Shown here: piece after piece, positions 1-12,019 of the stretch
How the letters are laid out: every line of letters starts with the position of its first letter
Numbering within the stretch: the first letter of the stretch is position 1
Assembly (NCBI GenBank): GCA_028554645.1
Contig: JAQOOI010000015.1
Location: 620,001-684,000, forward strand
DNA length: 64,000 bases
Direction of reading: 5' to 3'
DNA from: Omphalotus guepiniiformis
Lineage: Eukaryota; Basidiomycota; Agaricomycetes; Agaricales; Omphalotaceae
Made by a program: the position numbers and the translations under genes
The notes under the pieces: model-generated
What the model was told of the DNA's origin: nothing
What the model saw: only the letters and a program-made list of their open reading frames with translations
Database searches by the model: none

Positions 1-287
1 GTAGTGGCGTTGATCAATGACGAGCTATTGGCAAATGGACAATCGCCCCTTGGCTTCTTGAACCCCTGGATATATGCGAATCCACAGGCATTCAACGACA
101 TCACTACTGGTGAGTTATTTACGGATTGTTCTGCTGTGTTTGAGGTGTTGAATGTTACGTGCTTGGTATAGGAAGTAACCCTGGGTGCGGAACTTCTGGG
201 TTTCCGGCCATGGCAGGATGGGACCCAGTGACTGGTATGGGGTCGCCAAATTACGTGGCCATGAGGGCTGCAGCGGGTTTATCATGA
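1..287 (+). CDS. Sedolisin / tripeptidyl-peptidase I-like protease (S53), 3' end only
   Basis: This is the last part of a gene whose start lies left of the window. Two exons (1-109 and 172-287) are joined by a GT-AG intron (110-171) and stop at TGA 285-287. The roughly 75 residues end with the C-terminal signature of peptidase family S53: GFLNPWIY, then FNDITTG, GCGTSGFPA and GWDPVTGMGSPNY. In the family the NDIT and GWD stretches hold ligands of the structural calcium ion. The catalytic Ser-Glu-Asp residues would lie upstream and cannot be seen. Known fungal members are mostly secreted or vacuolar acid proteases that release tripeptides or cut as endopeptidases. The family call is firm; the exact specificity cannot be told from this piece. 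Confidence 0.9.
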
Positions 288-1120
288 GTTAAACTAGTTT
301 AACTGTGCAAGTGCGTTGAGGCGTTGTTGTTGTATATAGATTAACAAGCTTTATCGGTTTTACGTTTTGCCCTCGCATTCTCTAGTAAAGGAGAAAAATA
401 CAAGAGACTGCGGGCGACTGATACCGAAATGCCCTCCTGGCGTGTTAGCGTGGCGGGATTTAGCCGAACGCCACATCACATATGTACACCCTTGTGGGCG
501 CCTATTGACTTGTTCAGAACCCACCATCATCTACATTTCGAGTCTCCTGTCGATCTACTGTCGGATAGCGCGATTGTTTCAGCTATAGGCTGTCTGCTTA
601 TAATTCTCAGCAACAGGTTTCCGTGGCCGCTCTACTTTGGCAAGGTTTTTGAAACTAGGCATGCAAGCTGGATGTCTTTCAGGTCCTCAGCTACCGCGCA
701 ACAGAAGGCTGAATGGTGACGAATATCCCTTCTCGGTAACGTCAAGAACGTACTGATTGTGCTGTTGAAGCAGCCTTGCCTGGTTGCTGTGGCGCCCACA
801 TTTCGCTCAAGGCTTTCTAGGCCTCACGAAAAAGAGCTAGCTTGTTGATCGAAGGAGATACTTGCGAATCTCAAGCTCATGCAGACGCCCTTCACATCGA
901 GAGCTGTCCCCTAATACTTGGAGATCTCGGAGACTATTTCCCTTATGAAGGTGTTAGTGTTTCAAAGGTTTTTTCTCATTTCATCTTCAGCGAATGTTTA
1001 CTTCCACTCAACTCAATTTGCCACTCGCCACTCAACTCAAAATATTGAGAAAGCTTTAATAGGACGCCCTCTCGCAATCAACTCTTTTCTCCACTTCCAC
1101 AACTTCTTCGCTGGTACAAG
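288..1120. other. Intergenic, no supported gene
   Basis: Between the protease stop and the ABC transporter start there are only short open frames without recognisable domains or consistent splice sites. The last 200 bases before 1121 are rich in C and T, as is common in promoters of this group. Confidence 0.5.
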
Positions 1121-3726
1121 ATGTATTTGGCCAAAATGTATAAACACTCCGAGTTGCCGTCTTTGACAAAAGTTCAACGAGGCATATGGCAGGTTCTCAT
1201 GATAGACCAGCCTTTCTTTGACTTTCATCAATATTGGAATGATACATCCACAGCTCTACCACTCATCCAGAGGTTCTTTCGTGATATTTATCATTTGGAA
1301 CCACTTCTATTTGGGCTCTACCTTATTGCGAAATTGTGGAATTCGGTAGAAAGCGCTATGGTGCTATACTTTTCGACTCATCTCCTACGAACGGTATGTG
1401 AGCTCTTTACGTGTTGTCCTTGTGTATGATTTATGAAAATACACTAGGTCGAAGACGGAATCAAGAGAAATACTTCAGATCTAACGGTCATAATCAGAGC
1501 GATTCTCTTTCATCTACTCTGCCAAGTGACTGCAAGATTGGTGCGACGAAAGTGGTAAGTTTATCGTTTAATTTTCATTTCGGAGACTTTTCAAGTGAAA
1601 GTTTTTAGTAACCAGCTCATTCCCGACCTGCAAAGTCGTGTCACTTCTTACTATGAGCTGTTATTAATGAAAGGTAACCGGATGAGTCTGATCTTATCTC
1701 CTCCTACTCAGACTCACTGTGCTGGGTTTAGCCGACCTTGAGGTTGACATTCCAACCGCTAAAGGTAAACTCTATCTACGTTGTTGTAGTCCCGAAATTG
1801 ATGACCCATGTTTACAGAGCCTGGCCACCGTAGGCGAGCAACATGTGAAGCCGCATGGGGAGCGTTCGAAGGCATTGCACAGCTCGTCTTCGGTATTTGT
1901 ACGACTGCGATTCAGATATTTTTCATGATGCATTCATATCGATCCATTGACCGATGGTTCCTCCTGATATGTTCGGCCAGACCTCTGCTTGAAATGTTGC
2001 TACATAGGAGAAATTTGTGGGGAACGCGTACGTCCACCCATAGTCCTTCACCCTCCGCGAAGTTGCGCGTAGTAATTTTTTGACAGCACACGTGTTTTTC
2101 GTGAACAATGCACACTATTTACGGAAGAAGGCTCTCAAGCAGATGGTAACGGATGAATTCAAGCAAGACATTTTATGCAACAACTTCCTTGATTACATTT
2201 TTAAGGGTAGGTTTTGCCGTGTCAATGCTCCTTACCCCCTGTTATTGACCATGAGCCTGCTTGCGTTTCAGAGTATGCGCAATGTCTCCGTTTTCTGCAC
2301 GGCATGTCACAGGACCTCCCGTTTTTCGAATCGGACGAAGAAGTTTCAGCAACATCCGGAATTGTGCGTGATATCATGGGTGATTTACCGATGGTAAGTG
2401 TCGGAATTTTCGTCAATGTGAATGTAAACAAGACTTAAAAGATGGTTTTAGGCGTACGCTGCTATCACCGCTGTTCGAAATCCCAACATATTCTCTATTT
2501 CCTCTGTTGCAATCGTAGAACAGTTTGCGTTGTCATTAAGGTTCGCCCTTGAAGGTGTCCTCAACAGCATTGCATCGCTCAATCAGCACGTGAACCAAAT
2601 TCGAGAGCTGTATATTGCTACAGAAGTGAAGAACACCATACCGGACGGACATGTTCCTTACCCGGAGAGCTCGAAGTTGCATGACCGCGGAATGTCAGTC
2701 GAACTGCGGTGCGTAACCTGAGCTTTGAAGAAACTTTCAGACCCTCACAGAAATTTCTTGGGCAGAAATGTTTCGTTCTCGTATCCAGGCACCCAAATGG
2801 CGACTAGTTCACTTAAAAACGTGTCTCTCTCAATCAAATCCGGTCAACTAGTTGTCCTTGTCGGTGCCAACGGAAGCGGCAAGTCGACTTTGATGAAACT
2901 CTTATCGAGGTTGTACGATCCAAGTTCTGGGGAAATCAAAATCGATGGAAAACCTATGGATATGTACAAAGTATCGGATTTACGATCGGCCACGGCAGTC
3001 TTAAGTCAGGAGCACCGCTTGTTCCCGCTTTCGCTCGCGGAGAATGTCGGGTTAGGCAATATCGACAGGGTAGATGATGTGAAGATGATTTTGGAAGCGG
3101 CAGAAAAGGGCGGAGCCATGAAGTGTATTGAGAGATTGGCAGAAGGTGTGAACACTGTTCTCGATCCGATGTTTGATGTGTATAGTCACAACATCGAGAT
3201 GGACTCCACCGGGAGACTTGAGAAGGAGATGATGAAGCTTAGGAAAGCTGTTGATCTTTCTGGTGGGGAGCGTCAGCGACTTGTTGCGTGAGTGCTACTG
3301 GTTTTAACTCAGAACGAGATCCCTAACACGCTAATTCTTTCATTGCCCCGTTTCAAAACAGTTCACGTGCGTTTATGAGGTTCAAAACTGGGAAAGTCAA
3401 ACTAGTCCTCGTAGACGAACCGAGTTCAGCTCTCGATGCTGAGGGAGAGCTGAGGCTTTTCGACAACCTCCAAGCGGAAAAAAACGGCAAGACGATGATC
3501 TTCGTGACGCACCGGTTTGGCCATCTAACCAAGCATGCTGATCTTGTTGTGTAAGAAGTCTTGCGCTTTTCTTCGGAGGTCAGTGTGAATGCTCAGATTC
3601 TTCTGATCTAGGTGCATGAAAGACGGTGAAGCAATCGAGTCTGGGACTCACGATCAGTTGATGAGACTAAAGGGTGAATATGCCAAGCTGTACGATATCC
3701 AGGCCAGCGCATTTCAGCCTGCATAA
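1121..3726 (+). CDS. ABC half-transporter, MsbA/Ste6-like (ABC-B type), 675 aa
   Basis: Eleven exons keep one frame: 1121-1393, 1448-1554, 1609-1673, 1732-1764, 1818-2027, 2087-2206, 2272-2393, 2452-2708, 2751-3287, 3362-3550 and 3612-3726, together 2028 bases. The N-terminal 390 residues carry a few hydrophobic stretches (around FGLYLIAKLWNSVESAMVLY and LVFGICTTAIQIFFMM), weaker than a textbook six-helix domain. The C-terminal nucleotide-binding domain is complete: Walker A GANGSGKS near residue 434, signature LSGGERQR near 564, Walker B LVLVDEPSSALD near 589 and the switch histidine in VTHRFGH near 625. There is one such domain, so it should act as a dimer exporting an unknown substrate. 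The 42-base intron 2709-2750 is unusually short but is needed for the frame. Related single-domain proteins are common and unstudied in agaricomycetes. Confidence 0.85.
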
Positions 3727-4240
3727 TTAAGGAGATGAGTTCAGACACTGGCAGATGTATAGTATGCAGGGGAGGCTTTGGATTTTAGATGTTGTTCAGA
3801 CGTGCGCTATTCTTAAGTACGCTCTGGGCTTTCACTTTCAGTCACTTACTTTCCTAATTTATATTAAATATATACTCTCTTGGTGGAAGAATGCATATGT
3901 AATTCGCTTCAATATTTACGGGGCCGAGGGTGTTGGGGTGAATGGAATTCGTAGCGCCGCCGTTCAATCAGTCAGCCTTCTTTCCACGCTCAGTCAGTAA
4001 TTGACTCGACTGCTTCTTTGAACATACGTACGCCACACTCGCTACCGTGCTTTTCCCTATTTCAAATATTGTACGTCTTCTTGAATCTCGTGACTCATTT
4101 ACCAGATACTCGGCAGTTGATGACATTGAGTACAGTTGATGAGTACAGATGTATTACGCTCTCAGGAACCGTGACGGTGTATTTAAGAGGCTTTCGCACC
4201 TTCACACCTTTGTGCTTCCACATCGCTCCTTATAATCATC
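3727..4240 (+). promoter_or_regulatory. Promoter region of epoxide hydrolase 1 with TGACTCA site and TATA-like box
   Basis: There is no gene here. The block 4003-4040 closely matches 9935-9975 upstream of epoxide hydrolase 2. A TGACTCA (bZIP, Gcn4/AP-1-type core) lies at 4091-4097, and TATTTAAG lies at 4180-4187, 54 bases before the ATG. The same elements recur before the decayed copy and before copy 2, which argues that they are functional. Confidence 0.5.
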
Positions 4241-5831
4241 ATGACATCTTTCAAAATCGCCATCCCCGATGCAACTCTTGACCTCCTCCACACCAAACTT
4301 TCCACCACCGTGTTCCCGGATGAGCTCGATGACGCTGGATGGCAATATGGTGTCCCTCTTGCTGACATCCGAAGGCTCGTCGCGTTATGGAAGGATGGGT
4401 TCAATTGGAGAGAGGAAGAGAAAAAGCTGAATGAAGAACTTCCGCAGTATACGACGGATATTGATGTCGAAGGCCATGGGACATTGAATATTCATTATGT
4501 GTATAAAAAAAGCGGGATCAAAGAGGCCATTCCATTGCTATTCGTTCACGGTTGTGCGTATGACCCTTCCCTATTCATTAGTGAATGCTGATAGGTCATA
4601 CATACTCTTGAATTCGCACACAGGGCCAGGAAGCTTCATTGAAGTGCGAAAGATCCTCCCGCTATTGACCAATCCGACCTCCGAAGGGCCTGTCTTCGAC
4701 GTTGTCGCGTTTAGCCTTCCTGGATATGGTTTCTCCGAGGCGCCAAAGAAGAAAGGATTCAGACTAGCCCAATATGCTGAGGTATGCACATGCTACATCG
4801 ATTTGCGTTGCTAATAGACCGGAACTCCTGTTGCTTATAGGTGGGACACAAGCTGATGATTTCTCTGGGATACAATGAATACGGTCTCCTACCTCCCACA
4901 TCTAGAATAAGGGTCCTTTCTGACTTTGATTCAATTGCTTTCTAGTGACGCAAGGAGGTGACTGGGGGTTTCTCGTATGTACCTTCTTGTCTTTGAGCGT
5001 CTACTCTGAACACTTTCAATCAGATAACTCGTGAAATCGCCGCTCGATACGGAGGAAATCATAGCAAGGCATGGCATACCAATATGCAACTGTACGTTTT
5101 CGGTGATCTTACTTATATAAGTGTTAAGCGCTGATGTATTAACGTTCGTACAGAGTCGTTCCACCTTCCGAATCAGAACCACAAGGCGATCCACCAACAC
5201 CCGCTGAGCTCGCAGGTTTGGAGCGTCTCAAGATATTCCAAACTCTAGGCAATGGTTACTTTGTCGAGCAGTCCACGCAACCGCAGACGTTAGCGTACAG
5301 CCTAGCAGATTCGCCTGTCGGGCTGCTTGCATGGATATATGAGAAGCTCGTTGCATGGACGGATAAATACCCCTGGACGGACGAGGAAGGTGAGCGACCT
5401 CAGTCCAAATCCCAACAGTGATCATGTTCTGATTATCGTAAAGTCCTTACGTGGATCTCAATATACTGGTTCTCTCGTGCCGGTCCTGGAGCTTCGATAC
5501 GGATATACTACGAAGTTGTCAGAGCCAACGAGATGGATGCGAAACTTCCTGTCTCATCGATTCCTATGGGATTCTCTTACTTCGCTCAAGAAATTCGATT
5601 TCCAAGAAGGTACGATTGCATTGTATCTTGATCTTCCACGCTTCACTAATTCTGCTCAATAGTTGGACAAGTCGACTCGGAAATTTAGTTTTTGAATCCG
5701 AGCACGAGAATGGAAGACATTTCGCTGCGCATGAGAGGCCAGATGACTTGGTTGATGATCTGAGATTGATGTTTCGCAAGGATGGTCCGGCGTTTGGAGT
5801 GGTGTCAGGAAGAAATGGATACGCAGCATAA
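4241..5831 (+). CDS. Epoxide hydrolase 1 (microsomal/EHN type, alpha/beta hydrolase), 393 aa
   Basis: Eight exons (4241-4553, 4624-4781, 4841-4883, 4946-4974, 5024-5091, 5154-5389, 5444-5609, 5663-5831) give 1182 bases in one frame. The N-terminal ~110 residues are the epoxide hydrolase N domain. The alpha/beta hydrolase core follows: HGWPGSF (residues 103-109, split by intron 1) forms the oxyanion hole, GGDWG holds the probable nucleophile Asp177, and [12 protein letters not shown] holds the probable catalytic His357. Tyrosines of the lid are likely in [21 protein letters not shown]. The family opens epoxides to diols through a covalent ester. Length matches the usual 390-400 aa for soluble fungal members without the membrane anchor. 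The neighbouring copy 2 has the same exon plan, so the two arose by duplication. The substrate is unknown; detoxification or secondary metabolism are both possible. Confidence 0.93.
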
Positions 5832-5869
5832 TGGAGTTCATAAATACACTATTGTACATGAACATATAA

Positions 5870-7483
5870 CTACACCAGATTCTCATATCGAAATTTTTCT
5901 TTACCACTTTCTCTGAACTGAGCCTCCATAGTTTGCAAACCATCATCAAATGATCCATGATTCTCATTAGCGTTAACTTCTGCAAACACCAATGTAGATA
6001 TCCTGGCATTGTGACCTGGCATTCTGGAGTTCATATGGCCTATATCTGTGTTTGCTATTTGTGTAGTGTCCTCTACACTTACACCAAGAGCAACACGGAC
6101 AATGATCAATGTTGGAGCTATGCCCTAGACCAATATCTGAGTATTTGCATGTTTTTCAAATTACTGAGTAAAAAGGCTTACCACAACCTGTGTAAGTATT
6201 CCAAATAATGATGGAGAAAGCTTCACCAACTGTCCTATCAATGTGGAAATGAGAATTGCAATTGGATATAGAATGCCTGATTCTAGACTGTATTCAGTAG
6301 ATCAAGACAGTGTACTTTGATTAACTGAATGAAACTTACATGATTGCTATAATTCTTCTATATCTCTTCCGGATTTTGTCACGCCCATATGAAGTGTTGA
6401 TCTCTCTACTGATCCACCATATTCTCCCAGCTTATAAATTTGATTAGAATAGCACTTGAATCAGAAATGTCAAGCTAGAAAGCTCACCAATTAGGCATGT
6501 CAATAAAATGTTGACAGTAAAATTAACAATGAGAAAAGCAATTGTCATTATACTTGCAATTTCTACCCAAAAGGTTTCTGATGGAAGACCTTTACTGAGA
6601 ACTGTGACTCTAAGGCGGATGCTAGAGTCCAGAACGCCTAAGGCTGTGATGCAACGGAGGAGAGTTGTGATTATGAAGATGGTACTGATGGAAATCTTAC
6701 CATTATTGAAGATGGAGATGATGATCGGAAAGATGGTGATTCGTCTTCGAGATCCCCATATTGCATGGAAACGTTGTATCTTGAAAAGATGCACATGCAG
6801 TTAGTACATCATGATTGTCAGAAGATTGGTGCGAAGTGAACTCACAAGGACAGCATCTGCAGCAATGCTATGGAAGAATAGTCAGATTGAGAGCGTCGCG
6901 AACACATCTAAATCTAACACACTTTGCAAGTGTATACACCAAAAGAATAATCCCTCTGCAAGAATGGTTGAGACGCAAAATCACAGGTTCACAAAGTTCC
7001 ATTTCACTCACTCTAACATGTTCAACACGAGCACTTGTTTCCTTGCATCCGAGGGTGATTGTATATCTCCATCGAAGTCACGGAAGGTAAGGATGGCTCC
7101 ACCGATGTTACCGTAGATATCAAAGAGTGCATTCGCAGTGGCAAATAGAAAGAGAATGATGATCGCTGTTAATTGGAGTCTTCGTTTGAGACCGGATTTG
7201 TTGGAGGATAGGATGGATAAGCCCTTGAAGAATAGAGCAGCATAGATACCTTCAGTGTATGATAATGAAGTCAGAGCTTCGTAACTCGTGATCATTGCCG
7301 CGGAAGATTCGGAGGAGAAAGGGTGATATCAATATCAACGGGAACTGACCATAAAGCAGCGCCAGCACCTGATTGTATCGATAGAGGTTGTGTGGTGAGT
7401 GAGATATCACTGAGAGAGAGTGCGGGAGGGATAGTACGTACTGAGACGACAATGAATGGACTTGAGATAAAACTGTAATCCAT
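5870..7483 (-). CDS. Multi-pass membrane protein of an uncharacterised fungal family (copy A)
   Basis: Read on the minus strand, about nine exons can be chained from MDYSFISSPFIVVS (ATG at 7483) to a TAG at 5870-5872. The chain passes through hydrophobic segments VLALLYGIYAALFF, LQLTAIIILFLFATANALFDIYG, the motif ADAVLIQRFHAIWGSRRR, the loop GRIWWISRE, LESGILYPIAILISTLIGQL and APTLIIVRVALG, then a polar tail of ~60 residues. Roughly seven membrane helices are implied. Genes at 49971-51386 and 57653-59395 share the layout (LESG-LYP-A, IAP-LI-LR-ALG in the former). The family is expanded in agaricomycetes and has no known function. Its C-terminus meets that of epoxide hydrolase 1 tail to tail, 38 bases apart. 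The exon boundaries are inferred from splice signals and homology to its relatives, so details may differ. Confidence 0.65.
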
Positions 7484-9354
7484 ACCCGCCAAGATCCTAT
7501 ATCAGAAGATCTAGGTAGACCCAATATCAGCTATGCACGGCGTTACGTACGAGAAGAGACCGACCTAAGGAATGCAAGAAATCGAGGTCAACTCGAGTAT
7601 GTAGGGGATATGGGACAGTTCGAGCGTAAGGAATTCATTCTTTGTCCGAATCCTGTAAGTCTAAATACCTCTCATGTAATCTGACCCTAATCACCAACTT
7701 GTAATCCTGAGTTATGGCAGGTTATGGCGTGTATTAGTGATAACACCGTCAGTTGCGAAACAAGCGCATTTGCGTCAAGAAGATAGCACATAAGCCGCAT
7801 ATATTCATTGTGCTCGAACGTACATATCACCAACAGGAAGTTCGTCGCCACGGAGACATATAAAGAGGAGACTTAGCATGTATGTGACTCTGAGTGTCAT
7901 ATGAATGTGGAATGGGCAGCTATCGTGAGATGTGAAAGGGTCGAACTGCATTGTGTGACACGAACAGTCCTGTTGCTGATCATTCAGATGATCATGATAG
8001 ATTTGAACATACGTCAGGAAGCCGCTGGAAACCCGAAAACATAAGAACTCACGCAATCTATCATAAGAAGGCGGTGTAGATCTGCAGAATCTAACCAGTT
8101 CTTGAGCATTGTCCGCATCCGCGTATCCGAGGACAAGAATGGAGCTGATGGAGATGTCGCTTGCAATACCACCGCAGCTACACAGATGCAAGGTGTTCAC
8201 GCGCTCTCATTATTATGGTAGAGCTGATGTAGAGAGAGAAACGAAGAAACGAACGTACGCTTTGAAAGCTGGAGAAAAAACTGGCACCTCATCACGTGCT
8301 CGCGGTCCGGGAAGTGACGTGATTTTTTCCACGCTGCTTGCCCTCTTCGAAAACTATCCATCCTCACAAAAAAGCTCTCATATTATTTCTGGACGACTCT
8401 ACATCCGAGGCAGTGTGTCAGCGCTTCGACTTGTACCAAGCGAATGTTGAGGGGAAATCAGATTAAGCCGAATCGCGAGAGATGTTCTGAAGAGAGTATT
8501 CAAGCAGAAGGATGGGGAACGAGTGGGCTGAACAAAGAGCTCTAGAGGCGTTCGTCGGAGACTTGACCGTCGTGTCTGGCGCAGTGTCATATTATGAGGA
8601 AATCAAGCGTGTGTTTTGGGCGTGAGTATTTCTTGAGCCTTTCATCTTCGTGTATGCTAAAAATACTAACAGAAGCCTCCATCGCGTGCTTTGACGAAGG
8701 ACCTAACCCCATTCCTTCATGCCTACGGTCCCACTCGGAATTCCTTTGGCCCTATTTTATTTCGCAACTCAGTGAGTCTGAAACCCGATAGGAACGCCTA
8801 GACAGATGAGGAAGGTGTGCTAGATAATCGAATTCAACAGTTCTGGTTCTCATATTCTGACTTAGGGTCATTCTCCGCCCGCACGCTAGAGGAAGAATCG
8901 CGCATATATGACGCCAAAAATGTTCAGCCGGTCGAACTACTTCATTCTCGTTTCATTCAGCCCTTTTCCGAGTCATCTCCTCGTACGAGAAGCTCTATCG
9001 AAATACTCAGCACTCCCCGTTCAATGTCCAACTTTCACGTTCGCATCCTAAATCGCGCAATACTCGAGACTTACGTCGGCGGATACAGCCGTTCAATTGC
9101 AGACTTCCCTACAGCTTTTCCTCTGGTCTACGCACGCGCGTATTGAGGATAGAGTGTGACGTGAGTTGATGAATAGTCTTGGGATGACTGTGAGAGAAAA
9201 TATACTCCAATTCTCCCTTTCCGTACTGACTCATCGTTCTCTCAGTGGCTCCTCTGAACTGGCAATGATGAGTACGAGCGTATTACGTTCTCGGCGCCCC
9301 AGGCTTCTCAACTGCGTATTTCACCATATGAACACCCTTTTGCGCATCGCTGTT
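7484..9354. other. Gene-poor stretch between membrane gene A and the decayed epoxide hydrolase
   Basis: Open frames exist on both strands (for example 8109-8450 plus and 7805-8200 minus), but none shows a domain, a hydrophobic pattern or a convincing exon chain. A short stretch near 8805-8850 weakly resembles the epoxide hydrolase exon 6/7 junction and may be a further worn-out fragment. The last part (about 9210-9300) resembles the epoxide hydrolase promoters, with TGACTCA at 9227-9233. Confidence 0.4.
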
Positions 9355-9830
9355 CATTTCATACTCTCCATTCGCGATCCATCTCTCGATCTTCAAGTTC
9401 CCCGTACCAACCTTGCGGCCAGTGAGTGTACAAGAAGAGCGGAATCAAAGAGGCCATTCCATTGCTATGCGTTGATGGTTGTGCGTAATGTTTCATTTGG
9501 CTACTGAACGCTGTGGTAATCATTATTGCTCCAGTTCTCGCTCAGGGCCAGGTCGCATCATTGAAGGTCGAAAGAATCTTCCGCTATTGACCCTGCAGGG
9601 CATTTCTTCGAAGTTGTCGCAGATATGGATTCTCTGAAGCGCCGAATAAAAGGGGTTCCCTGACTCCGCTCTGTGAATAGTTGGGCCAAAACGAGTCAGA
9701 GCATGTCAAAGGGGTTATTTTGCTGCATACGGACGGCCCGATGATATTGATGATTTGAAACTGTTTGGAACAGATGAGGCAGCATTTGGAGTGGTAGAGG
9801 GAAGGAATGGATATCCAGGATGATAGTCAA
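9355..9830 (+). pseudogene. Decayed epoxide hydrolase copy between the two intact paralogues
   Basis: Three blocks in the right order still match the flanking genes. Around 9424-9490 the end of exon 1 is recognisable ([12 protein letters not shown] followed by a damaged HG motif and an intron at the same place). Around 9546-9655 the start of exon 2 is seen (GPGxxIE, KNLPLLT, then YGFSEAPN). From 9700 to 9825 the last exon is seen (ILLH, PMI, EGMDI in shifted frames). Most of the N domain, exons 3-7 and the nucleophile motif GGDWG are missing, and stops and frameshifts interrupt the rest. The copy cannot make an enzyme. It sits between copy 1 and copy 2 in the same orientation, so the array once had at least three tandem genes. 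Confidence 0.85.
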
Positions 9831-9934
9831 TATCCATCAGGAATCTGGGTGTAAGTTTGTGATTCAATTGGAACATTTGTTTCGCTCTATGAGTTGCTGC
9901 TAAAGCAGGCAAGAGCAAGAGTGGGAGGGATTCT

Positions 9935-10238
9935 GACTCGACGACTTCTTTGAACATACTTACATGCGTCGCACATTCACATCATGGGGACATCGTTTGA
10001 CGTGTTACAATGATTTACGATACTTATCAAGACCCTTTCTTTTTCCCTGACTACTTCGAATATCTGACTCATCGCTTCCTCAGTGATGACTCACTCAGTG
10101 CCAAGCGGGTTTTCACACACGCCAGATTATCTTTGCTCCCAGATGATCACCTGGATGTCTTACGTTTCCCAAAAAGCTTGTCATGCGTTCACTATATAAG
10201 TGAACAAGCCACCCTCTTGTCTGTCCGCACTCTTCACC
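9935..10238 (+). promoter_or_regulatory. Promoter of epoxide hydrolase 2
   Basis: The segment contains the block shared with copy 1 (9935-9975), TGACTCA at 10065-10071 and again at 10087-10093, and TATATAAG at 10193-10200. The TATA box is the centre of the near-perfect 19-base palindrome GTTCACTATATAAGTGAAC (10187-10205). The ATG follows 38 bases after the TATA box, so the transcript leader must be very short. Confidence 0.55.
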
Positions 10239-11872
10239 ATGACTTCGTTCAAAATCTCCATCCCCGATTCAGCTCTTTCTCTCCTCCATACGAAGCTCGA
10301 ATCCACTATTCTCCCAGACGAGCTCGATGACGCTGGATGGCAATACGGCGCCCCACTCGCTGATATTCGTCGGCTCGTCGCGTTCTGGAAAGATGGGTTC
10401 GACTGGAGAGAGCAAGAGAAGAAGCTTAATGAAGAGCTTCCGCAGTATACGACGAATATCGATGTCGAAGGCCATGGGACGTTGAATATTCACTATGTGT
10501 ACAAGAAAAGCGGGATCAAAGAGGCCATTCCACTGCTATTCGTTCATGGCTGTGCGTACTCATTTGTTGTCGAACGCTGGTACCTCAAACTCGTCTTGAA
10601 ATCTCACTCAGGGCCAGGAAGCTTCATCGAAGTACGAAAGATTCTCCCGCTACTGACCACTCCGACCTCCGAAGGACCTGTATTTGACGTTGTTGCGCTT
10701 GGTCTTCCTGGGTATGGGTTCTCCGAGGCGCCAAAGAAAAAAGGGTTCGGGATTCCTCAGTATGCTGAGGTGCGTATACTATCATCAGTCCTATGATGAT
10801 AGACGAGATTAAGTCGGATAATATAGGTGGGGCATAAACTCATGATTTCTTTGGGGTATGATGAATATGGTCTGTATCGTATCCTGCCACCTCGTACCTA
10901 CGCTGACGTTCTGATTTCATCTCAAGTGACGCAAGGAGGCGACTGGGGATATATGGTCCGTCCATTCTTGTCCATGAATGAACCAGACTTAATCATCTAA
11001 TCTCCACGCTCTCAATCAGATAACTCGTGACATTGCCGCTCGATACGGCGGAAACCACAGTAAAGCATGGCATACAAATATGCAAGCGTACGTTCAAACG
11101 TTTCCGCTTGGATCCCACCTGCTGATATATCTATATACCTTTCCCCAGTGTTACTCCCCCCTCTGCATCCGAGCCTCAAGGCGACCCTCCAACACCTGCC
11201 GAACTCGCAGGACTGGAGCGCTGGAAGAAGTTCCAGACTGAAGGTAATGGATACTTTGTCGAGCAGTCGACGCAACCGCAGACGTTGGCGTATAGCCTTG
11301 CGGATTCGCCTGTTGGATTGCTAGCGTGGATTTATGAGAAGCTTGTTGCGTGGACTGATGAGTATCCTTGGACTGATGAAGAAGGTGAGTTATTGACTTT
11401 TGTTTCATTTGGTGTAGTAATCTGACTCTTTATGTTGAAGTTCTTACGTGGATCTCGATCTACTGGTTCTCCCGTGCTGGCCCCGGAGCTTCAGTTCGAA
11501 TCTACTACGAAGTAGTGAAATTGAAAGGCATGGAGGTCAAACTCCCCGTATCTTTAATTCCTATGGGATTTTCATACTTCCCTCGAGAACTCGCTCGATT
11601 ACCTCGAAGGTCAGTATACAGCACTATCTTTCTTTCTGTAGATCACGAGCTAAATTTCTCTTGCATCACTCATTCTTGCCTCATCAAATGAACAAATGAA
11701 CAGCTGGACCAAAAGACTCGGAAACCTCGTGTTCGAATCTGAGCACGATAAAGGAGGGCATTTTGCTGCACATGAGAGGCCGGATGATTTAGTTGATGAT
11801 TTGAGGAAGATGTTTGGGAAGGGTGGGCCTGCATTTGGGGTTGTTGAAGGAAAGAATGGGTATACAAATTGA
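10239..11872 (+). CDS. Epoxide hydrolase 2 (microsomal/EHN type), 394 aa
   Basis: Eight exons (10239-10551, 10612-10769, 10827-10869, 10927-10955, 11020-11087, 11149-11384, 11441-11609, 11704-11872) total 1185 bases. All match copy 1 in size except exon 7, which is one codon longer. HGWPGSF is again split by intron 1, GGDWG carries the probable nucleophile Asp177, and [17 protein letters not shown] carries the probable base His358. The fit to the family consensus GGHFA is better than in copy 1, where Arg replaces the second Gly. An in-frame ATG at 10200 would add 13 residues, but the start at 10239 aligns with copy 1. One intron uses the donor GTCCGT (10956). Function as for copy 1: hydration of an unknown epoxide to a diol. 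The gene ends 148 bases from the stop of the oppositely oriented DUF6533-like copy. Confidence 0.93.
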
Positions 11873-12019
11873 GATATTTCGAGGGAATGACATGATAGGT
11901 GAAAGTGTATGAATGAATCTTATGTATGTACTCGAATGGTTATTCTGCATGTCTCGCCACGGTTTCACGTTATAATGAACAAGTCAAGGCGCTTGGACTA
12001 TGTAAACAACAAAAAGTCA

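Noticed and set aside
8800..8870. Weak similarity to the epoxide hydrolase exon 6/7 border
   Set aside because: Only a few short words match (GATGAGGAAGGTG, TCTGGTTCTC). It is too little to call a separate copy.
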